A stretch of DNA of 64,000 nucleotides from DASTPP01 sp035762175 (GTDB lineage Bacteria; Myxococcota_A; Polyangia; Polyangiales; Polyangiaceae): positions 50,543 through 114,542 of the forward strand of contig DASTPP010000318.1 in NCBI GenBank assembly GCA_035762175.1, given 5' to 3'. Shown here piece by piece: positions 54,820 to 64,000 of the stretch. Below the pieces are notes generated by a model. It had not been told where the DNA came from. It made no database searches and worked only from the letters and a program-made list of their open reading frames with translations. The position numbers and the translations under genes are program-made. How positions within the stretch are numbered: position 1 is the first letter of the stretch; the number at the start of each line of letters is the position of its first letter.

Positions 54820-56910
54820 ATGTCGAGCGCCCCCGCCCGGCCCGATCTGCGCGGCGCCTTCGCCGGCCCCGTCGCCGCGCTCGCTTCGCCGCTCGGCCGG
54901 CTCTCGCTCGGCGTCGTCGACCCGCACCACCCGGGCGTCGCCGAGGCCATCGCGGGGCTGCTCGTGCGCTCGATCGGCGACGCGCGGGCCTCGCGCGGCG
55001 GGCACCTGCCCGACTGGCTGGTCGACGACGTCGAGCGAAACTACATCTCGCCCGCCAAGGTGCGCTCGCTCTGGGCGCCCACCGGCCACCGCTTCGGCCT
55101 GCTGCGCGGCGGCGAGCTCGTGGCCACGGTGCACGTGGCGCGCGCGCACGACACCATCTTCACGATCGACCGCGTTCGCATCAACGTCTCGGCGCGCGCG
55201 CACCCCGGCTTCAAGCCCGAGCGCTACCACCACGTCGTCAACCTCAGCGTCAAGCACGAGCTGCGCCGCGCCCGCCTCGCGACCGCGATGCTCGACGGCG
55301 TCGTCGCGCACTTCCGCGGGCTCTTCGACGGCGAGGGGCTCTGGGTGCGCGCCGACCCGCCCTGGCACGCGGGGCTCGCCGGCCTCGGGTTCGCGCACGA
55401 CCCCTCGCTCGACGTCTTCTTGCCGGCCGAGGCCGAGCGCACCGCGGGCCTGCCGCACGCCGCGTTCAACGCGCTCCACGCCTGCGACTGCGCGCCCCCC
55501 GCGCCCGCGCGGCCCGAGGCGCTCGCCGGGCGGGCGCGGGCGATGCGCGAGCAGAAGCTGCAGTACGTCTCGTTCTCGCGGGCCTTCGAGCCCGCGCGCC
55601 CGCGCGCCCCGGCCGCGCCGCGCCCGCCGGCCGAGGGCCTCGCGGGCGACCCGGCGACGCGCGAGCGCTACGCGAGCGACTGGGGCCTCGTGCGCCGCCG
55701 CGTCCCGCTCGCGGTGGCCCGGCCCGAGAGCGTCGACGAGCTCGCCGGGCTGCTCGCGCGCGCGTCGGCGCACCGCACGCCCGTCGCCGTGCGCGGCCGC
55801 GGGCAGAGCGCCGGCGGCCAGTCGCTCGCCGAGGGCGTCGTGCTCTCGACCGAGCGGCTCGCGGGCGTCGTGCACGTCGGCCCGGGCGAGGTGCGGGTGC
55901 GGGCCGGGCTGACCTGGGCGGCGCTCTTGCGCGAGCTCGCCCCCCGCGGGCTCTACCCGCCGGTGCTGACGGGCTGGCCGCCGGCGAGCGTGGGCGGCAC
56001 GCTCTCGGCCGGCGGCTTCAGCAAGGGTTCGCACCGGCACGGGCTGCAGATCGATCACGTCGCTTCGCTGCTCGTCGTCACCGGCGACGGGCGCCGCGTC
56101 GCCTGCTCGGCCGCGCAAGCGGGCTGGCTCTTCGAGGCCGCGTTGGGGGGCTTCGGGCAGTTCGGCGTCATCGCCGAGGCCACGCTGCGCCTCGCGCCCG
56201 GGCCGCCCTTCGTCCACGTCGTCAAGGCGCGCGTCGGGGCCGACCCGGCCGCGCTGCTCGCCGCGCTCGAGGCCGCCTCGGCCGACCCGGCGACCTACCA
56301 CGTGACCTCCTTCGCCGAGCCCGCGCCGACGGGCGCCCCGGGCTGGGTCGTCGTGCAGGCCCTCGCGGGCGAGCGCGAAGGCCCCGCCCGGGCGCCGGCG
56401 CTCGCCCCCGCCGGGCCGCCCTCGGCCGAGCCGCTCGCCGACTACGTCGCGCCGACCCGGCCCGAGCGGCCGCCGGGCCCGGCGCTCTGGCTGCACCTGT
56501 TCCTGCCGCGCGAGGGCCTCGGCCCCTTCGTCGCCGCGGCGGGCGGGCGGCTACGCCTCGGCGAGGGCGACGCGATGCAGGCGATGCCCGTGCGCGTCGG
56601 GCGGGCGCGCCGCGCCTCGCTCCTGCAGGGCGTCGAGGCGGCCGAGGGCTCGCTCGCCTACGCCGTCTGCCTCACGCGCGAGGCGAGGGGGCGCGAGCTC
56701 GCCCGCCTCGAGGCCGAGAACTACGAGCTCTACGATGTCGGGCGGGGCCTCGGGGGCAAGAGCTGCCTGCAGGGCACGCTGCCGCGCGACGAGGCCGAGT
56801 GGCGCGCCCACCTCGGCGCGGCCTTCGACGACGCCTTGCGCGCCAAGCGCCTGGCCGACCCGGCGGGCGTGCTCGGCGCGGGCCTCGGCCTGCCGGGCGC
56901 GGGCGAGTAG
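54820..56910 (+). CDS. GNAT-like domain fused to FAD-binding (PCMH) oxidase
   Basis: A 696-aa two-part protein. Residues 1-225 look like an acetyltransferase-fold domain (GLLRGGELVATVHVARAH, then NLSVKHELRRARLATAMLDGVVAHF, LWVRADPPWHAGLAGLGFAHDP), close to GNAT but without a clear acetyl-CoA Q/RxxGxG/A loop. A Pro/Ala linker follows, and from about residue 295 an FAD-binding PCMH-type domain (VARPESVDELAGLLARA, VRGRGQSAGGQS, GWPPASVGGTLSAGGFS, FGQFGVIAEATLRLA), as in cytokinin dehydrogenase-like oxidases, which use flavin to oxidise amines or alcohols. The C-terminal part (LARLEAENYELYDVGRGLGG) is the substrate cap. It follows a NUDIX gene by 15 bp. The specific substrate is unknown. Confidence 0.82.
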   Translation: MSSAPARPDLRGAFAGPVAALASPLGRLSLGVVDPHHPGVAEAIAGLLVRSIGDARASRGGHLPDWLVDDVERNYISPAKVRSLWAPTGHRFGLLRGGELVATVHVARAHDTIFTIDRVRINVSARAHPGFKPERYHHVVNLSVKHELRRARLATAMLDGVVAHFRGLFDGEGLWVRADPPWHAGLAGLGFAHDPSLDVFLPAEAERTAGLPHAAFNALHACDCAPPAPARPEALAGRARAMREQKLQYVSFSRAFEPARPRAPAAPRPPAEGLAGDPATRERYASDWGLVRRRVPLAVARPESVDELAGLLARASAHRTPVAVRGRGQSAGGQSLAEGVVLSTERLAGVVHVGPGEVRVRAGLTWAALLRELAPRGLYPPVLTGWPPASVGGTLSAGGFSKGSHRHGLQIDHVASLLVVTGDGRRVACSAAQAGWLFEAALGGFGQFGVIAEATLRLAPGPPFVHVVKARVGADPAALLAALEAASADPATYHVTSFAEPAPTGAPGWVVVQALAGEREGPARAPALAPAGPPSAEPLADYVAPTRPERPPGPALWLHLFLPREGLGPFVAAAGGRLRLGEGDAMQAMPVRVGRARRASLLQGVEAAEGSLAYAVCLTREARGRELARLEAENYELYDVGRGLGGKSCLQGTLPRDEAEWRAHLGAAFDDALRAKRLADPAGVLGAGLGLPGAGE

Positions 56911-56930
56911 GCGCCCGCCGCCGGGCCGCT

Positions 56931-58853
<1,923 letters not shown>

Positions 58854-59308
58854 GGGCGGCGCTCCCGCCGCCGGGCCCGCCCCCGCGCCGCTCGTCGCGC
58901 CGCGGGGGCGCGGGCTCGGGGCGCCCCGGCGGCGGCGCGGGCCGGCCAAAGCGGGCCCCGGCGGCCGCCGCCGGCGCCGTGATGGTGCCAAGGGTTCATG
59001 GACGAATCTCGTGCGGGCGACGCCCCGGTGAGGGCGGCCGCGTTCAATACACGTGACCGTAGCTCAAGCCAGACTCATGCCAGCGGCGCCCCCTTCCGGG
59101 CCTCGCCCCGCGCCCCGCGGGGCCGCGGGGCGGCCCTCCCGCCACCTTCCCGCCAGGCGCGAAGGCGCTTGGGCGAATGGTTGTGTCGAAATGCGACAGG
59201 CCCTTCAGGGCGTTCCGGCGGCGGGGCGCGTCCCGGCCGTCGGGGCGCCCACGGGGGCGCAGCCTGAGCCGTTTCTGCGCTCGACGCGCGGCGCCGTGGC
59301 AAGATGCC

Positions 59309-59350
59309 GCACGTTGTGCTCGAGCCTGAAAAAGGCTCGCAGCACCGTGC
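59309..59350. ncRNA. long hairpin, possible structured RNA or protein-binding site
   Basis: GCACG (59309-59313), GTGCT (59316-59320) and CGAGCC (59321-59326) pair with CGTGC (59346-59350), AGCAC (59341-59345) and GGCTCG (59334-59339), giving 16 base pairs around the loop TGAAAAA, with a 2-nt and a 1-nt bulge. No T-run follows on either strand, so it is not a simple terminator. Confidence 0.35.
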
Positions 59351-59457
59351 AAAAAGGGCCCTTCGGCCTTGACGCGGGCGGCCGGGGTGCCACCCCGTGC
59401 CAACCACGCCGGCCCCGGGGGCCCGGCGCGCGGGGGGGGGCGGCGGGCCCGGTCGCG

Positions 59458-59621
59458 CGTGACGTCCACGTGACATCGCCGTGACGAAGGCGGGCGATCG
59501 CCGCGTCACATGAGCCCGCGGCGGGCGGGCCCGCGGAAGGAGCGCGCGGTCCGGGCGCCGGGCCGCGCGCCGGGGCCGCGCGTGACGGGCGCGTGAAGAC
59601 CGACCGTGAAGAATGCGTGAC
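59458..59621 (+). promoter_or_regulatory. two clusters of 11-bp-phased CGTGAC repeats (Pho-box-like)
   Basis: Cluster 1: CGTGAC begins at 59458, 59469 and 59480, exactly 11 bp apart. Cluster 2: CGTGAC at 59581, CGTGAA at 59592 and 59605, CGTGAC at 59616 (spacings 11, 13, 11). Direct repeats at 11 bp with a TCAC/GTGA core are the design of PhoB/PhoP operators, and the gene controlled would be a phosphate-selective-porin-type protein. A -10-like TAGCCA lies 16 bp after the last repeat. Assignment to Pho control is inference. Confidence 0.5.
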
Positions 59622-59788
59622 GAGCCCTGCACGAATCTAGCCAGGCCTTTTCGTACGTCGTAAGCAGGGGGCCACCACGACAAGCCCGGGGGCGCATACC
59701 GCTCGGCGCGGGCGCCCCATTCCGATCACGCGCGCAACCGCGTCCGTGCTGCTCGGCCGCACATTCGCGGCGAGGGCCGAGGTGTGCA

Positions 59789-61261
59789 ATGAGCAGAGCG
59801 TCCGAAATCGCATGTCGCGCCGCCCTCGCGGTGGCCTCGGCCCTCGCCCTGAGCGCGGCCCCCGCGGCCGCCGCGCCGCCCGCCCCCGCCGCGCCGCCCC
59901 CTTCGGCCTCCGCCGCGCCGCCCGCCCCCGCCGCGCCGCCCCCTTCGGCCCCCGCCGCGCCGCCCGCGGCGACCGTCCGCTCGGCCTTGCCGGCCTTGCC
60001 CGCCGTCGGCGTGCCCCCGCCCGACGAGGTGGCCGCCCCGCCGACGGTGACCGCGGCCCCGGGGCCCGTATCGGTCGAGGCCCAGCCTTCGGTGGCCCCG
60101 CCGGCCCTCCCGCCGCCGGCCCCGCCCGCGCCGGCGCGGGCCGAAGCGAAGGCGCCGGCCGAGCCGAAGCACGGGGGCGAGCCCGCGCACTGGTACGAGC
60201 GCATCAAGATCCGGGGCTACTCGCAGCTTCGCTACAACCGGCTGCTCGTCTCGAACGACGACTACGTCAACCCCCAGGGCGACCGCACCATCGGCAAGGC
60301 GAACGGCTTCTCGCTCCGCCGCGCCCGCTTCATCGTCTTCGGCGACGTGCACAAGAACGTGTCGGTCTACCTGCAGACCGACGCCGCCAACTCGGTCGAG
60401 AACCTGACCCACGTCGTGGCCATGCGCGACTGGTACGCCGACCTCTTCCTCGACGACCGAAAAGAGGCGCGCTTCCGCGTCGGCCAGTCGAAGGTGCCCT
60501 ACGGCTTCGAGAACATGCAGTCGAGCCAGAACCGGCTGCCCATCGACCGCTCCGACCCCATCAACACGGGCGCGCCCAACGAGCGCGACATCGGCGCCTT
60601 CTTCTACTGGGAGACGGCCGCGGTCCGCGCGCGCTTCAAGCGCCTCGTCGACAGCGGGCTCAAGGGCTCGGGCGACTACGGCATCATCGGCCTCGGCGTC
60701 TACAACGGCCAGGGCACCAACCTCCGCGAGAAGAACGACAACCTGCACGTCGTCGCGCGCGCGACCTACCCCTTCGACCTCGGCAGCCAGATCGTCGAGG
60801 TCGGCGTCGGCGGCTACACCGGCAAGTACGTCGTGACCAAGAGCGAGGACGTCGGCGGGGCCGACGAGTTCCGCGACGCGCGCGGGCACGTCGCCATCAC
60901 CGTCTACCCCCAGCCCATCGGCTTCCAGGCCGAGTACAACGTCGGCGTCGGCCCCGAGCTCGACGCCGCCCGGGGCGTGGTGCGCCAGGGCCGCCTGCAC
61001 GGCGGCTACGCCATGGTGATGGCGCATATCGGGCCCGCCTTCCCCTACGTGAGGGCGCAGACCTACGACGGCGGCAAGAAGCACGAGACCGACGCCGTCA
61101 ATTACAAGGTGCGCGAGGTCGAGGCCGGGGTCGAGTGGCACTTCAACCCCGCCGTCGAGCTCGTCGCCGCCTACGTACAGGGCCGCCGCACCGCGCCCAA
61201 GGCACCCTACGACGTCGAGTCGGGGCGACTCTTGCGCCTTCAGCTGCAGTTCAACTACTGA
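59789..61261 (+). CDS. outer-membrane porin, phosphate-selective porin O/P family
   Basis: A 490-aa outer-membrane beta-barrel. Signal peptide (AALAVASALALSAAPAAA), then a long Pro/Ala/Ser linker to residue 130, then the barrel. It opens with IKIRGYSQLRYNRL and has the family segments FSLRRARFIVFGDVHKNVSVYLQTD, RFRVGQSKVPYGFENMQSS and SDPINT. Alternating hydrophobic strands run to the C-terminal RLQLQFNY, ending in an aromatic residue as outer-membrane barrels do. Members of this family take up phosphate or polyphosphate; others take up other anions. The ATG follows GAGGTG. Upstream repeats suggest phosphate-starvation control. Confidence 0.88.
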   Translation: MSRASEIACRAALAVASALALSAAPAAAAPPAPAAPPPSASAAPPAPAAPPPSAPAAPPAATVRSALPALPAVGVPPPDEVAAPPTVTAAPGPVSVEAQPSVAPPALPPPAPPAPARAEAKAPAEPKHGGEPAHWYERIKIRGYSQLRYNRLLVSNDDYVNPQGDRTIGKANGFSLRRARFIVFGDVHKNVSVYLQTDAANSVENLTHVVAMRDWYADLFLDDRKEARFRVGQSKVPYGFENMQSSQNRLPIDRSDPINTGAPNERDIGAFFYWETAAVRARFKRLVDSGLKGSGDYGIIGLGVYNGQGTNLREKNDNLHVVARATYPFDLGSQIVEVGVGGYTGKYVVTKSEDVGGADEFRDARGHVAITVYPQPIGFQAEYNVGVGPELDAARGVVRQGRLHGGYAMVMAHIGPAFPYVRAQTYDGGKKHETDAVNYKVREVEAGVEWHFNPAVELVAAYVQGRRTAPKAPYDVESGRLLRLQLQFNY

Positions 61262-61270
61262 GCGGCGCGC

Positions 61271-61384
61271 TCGCCCGAAGCCCGGAGCCCGAAGCCCGAA
61301 GCCCGAAGTCCGGAGCCCGGAGCCCGGAGCCCGGAGCCCAGAGCCCGAAGCCCGAAGCCCGAAGTCCGGAGCCCGAAGCCCGCA
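61271..61384. repeat. array of 7-bp CCCGAAG/CCCGGAG units
   Basis: About sixteen imperfect copies of the heptamers CCCGAAG and CCCGGAG directly after the porin stop, joined to a half copy of the dispersed palindromic element. No gene. Confidence 0.85.
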
Positions 61385-61386
61385 CG

Positions 61387-61484
61387 AGTCCGGCCCCAGC
61401 GAGGGCCGGACTTTGCGCGCCGAACCGGCTCGATTCCGCACCGGACGCCTTGGTGACGCCGTGCCCCGGGCTTCAGCCCGGGGC
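61387..61484 (+). repeat. dispersed palindromic element, half copy 3
   Basis: Right half of the element, same strand as copy 1: hairpin AGTCCGGCCC (61387-61396 with 61403-61412) and GCCCCGGGCT (61463-61472 with 61475-61484), with the shared TTTGCGCGCCG after the first hairpin. The distance of 98 bp equals that in copy 1. Confidence 0.86.
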
Positions 61485-61531
61485 CGTCCCGCGCTACACC
61501 GGGCCCTCCCCACGAGAGAGAGGAGCCCGCC

Positions 61532-63025
61532 ATGCCCCCGCTGACCCGCGCCGAATCGAGCGGCTACACCGAGACCTCGCTCCACGCCGACGTGCTGGCG
61601 TTCCTCGCCGCGCTCGACCACCCGCACCTTTCCCGCGGCACCTTCGGGGCGAGCCCCGAGGGCCGCGAGCTGCCCCTCTTGGTCTTGTCGGCCAAGGGCG
61701 TGCGCACCCCCGACGAGGCGCGCGCCGCGGGCCTGCCGGTGGTGCTCGTCATCAACGGCATTCACGCCGGCGAGGTCGAGGGCAAGGAGGCGAGCCTGAT
61801 GCTCGTGCGCGACCTTCTCGCCGGGCGCCACGCGGGCCTGCTCGAGAAGCTCACCCTCGTCGTCGTGCCCCTCTTCAACCCCGACGGTAACGACCGCATC
61901 GATCCGAAGAACCGCGCCCTCGACGTCGCGCACTTCTCCGGCCAGCTCGGGCCCGCGAAGGGCGTCGGCACGCGCGTCAACGCCTCGGGCGTCAACCTGA
62001 ACCGCGACTACCTGCGCCACGAGTCGGCCGAGATGCGGCAGCTGCACCGCGGCGTCTACCTCGCCTGGTCGCCCGACCTGACCATCGACTGCCACGCGAC
62101 CAACGGCTCGGTGCACCGCTTTCACCTGACGTACGATACGCCCCACACGATCGAGAGCGGGCGGCCCGAGCCCATTCGCTTCATGCGCGAGCAGTTCTGC
62201 CCCGAGCTCACCCGGCGGGTGCGCGCGGGCAGCGGGCGCGAGACCTTCTTCTACGGCAACTTCGTCGAAGACGAGGGCGGCCAGGGCGAAGGCTGGATGA
62301 CCTACACGCACCACCCGCGCTTCGGCTCCAACTACCGCGGCCTCACCGGGCGCTGCGATCTGCTCTTCGAGTGCTATTCGTACATCTCGTTCGAAGAGCG
62401 GGTGAAGACGACCTACCAGCTCCTCGAAGAGGCGCTGCAGATCGCCGCCGAGCGGGGCGACGACCTCCGGCGCGTGGTGGCCGAGGCGCAGACGCCGCGC
62501 GAGCGCGTCGCGGTGCGCTACGGGCTCGAGGCCGAGGCCGCGCCCGCGCGCGTGCTCACGCGCTCGCCCCGCACGCTCGAGGGCGCGCCCGTCGAGGTCG
62601 TCATCCCGCATCTCGCGCGCTTCGTTGGCACCGCCGTGGTCGACCGCCCCTGGGCCTACGCCGTCACCGAAGACGTGGGCCGCCACCTCGCACGGCACGG
62701 GCTCGCGGTGCACCAGCTCTCCGTCCCCGTCGAGGCCGCCGTCGAGGCGCCCGTCATCGAAGAGGTGCGCGAGACCGACAGCCGCAGCATCCTCGAGGCC
62801 CCGGGCGAGCTGCGCCTCGTCGCCCGCCTCGAGCGGCGCACGCAGACCTTGCCGGCCGGCACCTGGCTCGTCGAGACCGCGCAGCCGCTCGGTGCCGTCG
62901 CCGTCTACCTCTGCGAGGCCGAGAGCGACGACGGCCTCGTCGCGGCGGGCCTGCTCACCAAGCCCGCGCCGGGCGACAAGTACCCGGCGCTGCGGGTGCT
63001 CGAGCCCCTGCGGGTGGGGGCGTGA
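61532..63025 (+). CDS. M14-family zinc metallopeptidase
   Basis: A 497-aa carboxypeptidase-like enzyme, probably cytoplasmic because no signal peptide is visible. Zinc ligands are His78 and Glu81 (IHAGEVEG) and His188 (TIDCHATNG). The substrate-binding NLNRDYL and catalytic Glu280 (LLFECYSY) follow in the family order. Related large M14 proteins cleave peptides or deacylate peptide-like substrates. The C-terminal 150 residues form an extra domain with strand-rich sequence (VVIPHLARFVGTAVVDRPWAYAV). A strong AGAGAGAGGAG ribosome site precedes the ATG. The stop overlaps the GTG start of the acetyltransferase gene (GTGA). Confidence 0.9.
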   Translation: MPPLTRAESSGYTETSLHADVLAFLAALDHPHLSRGTFGASPEGRELPLLVLSAKGVRTPDEARAAGLPVVLVINGIHAGEVEGKEASLMLVRDLLAGRHAGLLEKLTLVVVPLFNPDGNDRIDPKNRALDVAHFSGQLGPAKGVGTRVNASGVNLNRDYLRHESAEMRQLHRGVYLAWSPDLTIDCHATNGSVHRFHLTYDTPHTIESGRPEPIRFMREQFCPELTRRVRAGSGRETFFYGNFVEDEGGQGEGWMTYTHHPRFGSNYRGLTGRCDLLFECYSYISFEERVKTTYQLLEEALQIAAERGDDLRRVVAEAQTPRERVAVRYGLEAEAAPARVLTRSPRTLEGAPVEVVIPHLARFVGTAVVDRPWAYAVTEDVGRHLARHGLAVHQLSVPVEAAVEAPVIEEVRETDSRSILEAPGELRLVARLERRTQTLPAGTWLVETAQPLGAVAVYLCEAESDDGLVAAGLLTKPAPGDKYPALRVLEPLRVGA

Positions 63026-63141
63026 CCGGCGGGGCGCCGCCGGGCGGGGGCGTGACCGGCGCGGCGCCTTCCGGCGAGGGCATGGCCGGCTCGGCACCGC
63101 CCGGCGAGGGCGCGCCCGGCGGGGCGCCGTCGGGCGCCGGC
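63022..63141 (+). repeat. four in-frame 30-bp units at a gene 5' end
   Basis: Units begin at 63022, 63052, 63082 and 63112, each coding (V/M/A)(T/A/P)G(G/A/S)AP(P/S)G(G/E/A)G. Confidence 0.85.
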
Positions 63142-63612
63142 GCGGGCCTGCGCATTCGCCCGGCGCGCCCCGACGAGGCGGCCGCGCTCTCGGCGCTCGC
63201 CCTGCGCTCGAAGGCGCACTGGGGCTACGACGCCGCGTTCCTCGAGCGCTGCCGCGACGAGCTCACGCTACGCCCGGCCGACCTTCTGTCCCGCCACGCC
63301 GCTGTCGCTGAGCTCGGCGGGCGCGTCGTGGGCTTCGTCACCATCGAAGGCGAGCCGCCCGAGGGCGAGATCGGCGCGCTCTTCGTCGAGCCCGACTTGA
63401 TCGGCTCGGGCTCCGGCGCCGGCCGCGCCCTCTTCGCGCATGCCGCCGCCGTGGCGCGCTCGGCCGGCTTCGCCTGCCTGCTCATCGACGCCGACCCGGG
63501 CGCCGAGGGCTTCTACCTACGCCTGGGCGCGCGAAGGGTCGGCGAGGCCCCCTCGGGCTCGGTGCCCGGGCGCATGCTGCCGCGCCTCGCGTACGAGATC
63601 GTCGCGACGTAA
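63022..63612 (+). CDS. GNAT acetyltransferase with repetitive N-terminal tail
   Basis: A 196-aa acetyltransferase that transfers acetyl from acetyl-CoA to an amine. The GNAT core starts at about residue 42 (LRIRPARPDEAAALSALALRSKAHWGY), with AVAELGGRVVGFVTIEG, the acetyl-CoA loop region IGSGSGAGRALFAHA (modified R/QxxGxG/A) and GFYLRLGARRVG. The first 40 residues are four copies of a 10-residue Gly/Ala/Pro unit encoded by 30-bp repeats. The GTG start overlaps the M14 stop codon as GTGA, so coupling is likely; in-frame GTG or ATG codons inside the repeats are alternatives. Confidence 0.82.
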   Translation: MTGGAPPGGGVTGAAPSGEGMAGSAPPGEGAPGGAPSGAGAGLRIRPARPDEAAALSALALRSKAHWGYDAAFLERCRDELTLRPADLLSRHAAVAELGGRVVGFVTIEGEPPEGEIGALFVEPDLIGSGSGAGRALFAHAAAVARSAGFACLLIDADPGAEGFYLRLGARRVGEAPSGSVPGRMLPRLAYEIVAT

Positions 63613-63695
63613 CCCCCATCTTGCATCGGGGCGCGGCCTCGCCGAACGCGCCGCCCGACCCCTCGCCCGGCGACGCCCCGGCGCCGCCTGGCCCC

Positions 63696-64000
63696 TCAGC
63701 GCGGTGCCTTGGGCCGACGCCGCTTCGGCTTCGCCTTGGCGCCCTGAGGCCCCAGCAACTCGGCGCGAAGGGCTTCGAGCTCTTCGGGGCCCAGCCCCGC
63801 CACCAGCTCGCGCATCGTCAGCCCCGCCACGCGCTTCTCGGCGGGCAACCCCGCCACGCGCTTCTCGGCGGGCAGCGCCGCGAGCTTCTCGGCGGGCAGG
63901 GCGGCGAGCTGCTCGGCCGTCAGCCCCGCCGCCACGACCTTGGCCGGAAACCTCGCCAGCACCCCCGGCAGCTTCGACCGCGGCACGCTCGCCAAGACCT
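63696..64000 (-). CDS. C-terminal part of a helical repeat protein, cut by window edge
   Basis: The last 101 residues of a minus-strand gene whose frame stays open to base 64000. The visible part starts VLASVPRSKLPGVLARFP, then a short-period repeat LPAEK(L/R)(A/V)A(A/G)L four times, then an amphipathic helix and a Lys/Arg/Pro tail. The composition resembles C-termini of Rpn-like or DUF4351-like proteins in myxobacteria, but too little is visible to name a family. Confidence 0.6.
   Translation of the reverse strand, partial: VLASVPRSKLPGVLARFPAKVVAAGLTAEQLAALPAEKLAALPAEKRVAGLPAEKRVAGLTMRELVAGLGPEELEALRAELLGPQGAKAKPKRRRPKAPR

Larger units (their letters stand above)
58854..59788. other. gene-free 0.9-kb region upstream of the porin gene
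   Basis: Longest non-coding stretch after 41 kb. Short open frames lack plausible protein sequence. It contains a 42-nt hairpin (59309-59350), the palindrome GGCGATCGCC near 59492, and two clusters of CGTGA-type half-sites phased at 11 bp (59458-59485 and 59581-59621). The half-sites are followed by a possible -10 TAGCCA at 59638-59643 and a leader of about 140 nt before the porin ATG. Confidence 0.55.

Noticed and set aside
59053..59484. 143-aa open frame in the region before the porin
   Set aside because: Composition is low-complexity, with no start signal, and it covers the hairpin and part of the phased repeats.

Overview
The window is very GC-rich, roughly three quarters G+C by eye. Its gene content points to a myxobacterium (Myxococcota, perhaps Polyangiales-like): two Pkn-type Ser/Thr kinases fused to TPR arrays, many lipoproteins with Gly/Ala-rich linkers, FHA-GGDEF and hybrid histidine kinases, a TonB-like protein and a class III cyclase. 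The placement is inferred from gene content, since there is no rRNA or tRNA. Genes are densely packed on both strands. I see no tRNA, rRNA, CRISPR array or insertion sequence.

Layout. 1-4.0 kb: 3' part of a kinase-TPR protein, then an S33 peptidase-like lipoprotein. 4.0-4.3 kb: first copy of a 227-bp dispersed palindromic repeat. 4.3-15.0 kb: the accessory core. On the minus strand lies a two-gene operon of a giant P-loop ATPase (RdrA-like) and a split-site adenosine deaminase (RdrB-like), the architecture of the RADAR anti-phage system. Divergent from it are a degenerate AAA protein and an intact AAA_35-like NTPase with a membrane segment and coiled coil; neither is a known RADAR accessory. 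15.1-22.7 kb: gyrA, second repeat copy, alpha/beta hydrolase, biotin carboxylase, and an acyl-CoA mutase whose active-site residues match isobutyryl-CoA mutase. 22.7-35 kb: envelope and signalling genes (lipoprotein, SGNH hydrolase, adenylate cyclase, TonB-like protein, SRPBCC-TerB fusion, esterase lipoprotein, holin-like membrane protein, FHA-diguanylate cyclase). 35.2-37.8 kb: overlapping operon alaX-surE-cbiX-like. 37.8-48 kb: M28 peptidase lipoprotein, DUF2243 protein, a c-type haem lipoprotein, cysS and an MFS transporter. 48-59 kb: second kinase-TPR protein, secreted methyltransferase, Cys-rich repeat lipoprotein, NUDIX hydrolase, GNAT-FAD-oxidase fusion and hybrid histidine kinase. 59-64 kb: a 0.9-kb gene-free region with 11-bp-phased repeats (Pho-box-like) and a long hairpin in front of a phosphate-selective-porin-type gene, then an M14 peptidase overlapping a GNAT gene.

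Three sequence-level themes recur. (1) A 227-bp element present twice in full and once as a half copy has four hairpins whose stems change by compensatory substitutions. (2) Minisatellites of about 27-60 bp lie between genes and in frame inside linkers. (3) Many first genes have a TA(G/C)NNY hexamer 5-11 nt before the start codon and no Shine-Dalgarno, suggesting leaderless transcripts, whereas several other genes (rdrA, rdrB, the cyclase, the porin, the M14 peptidase) have a clear purine-rich site.
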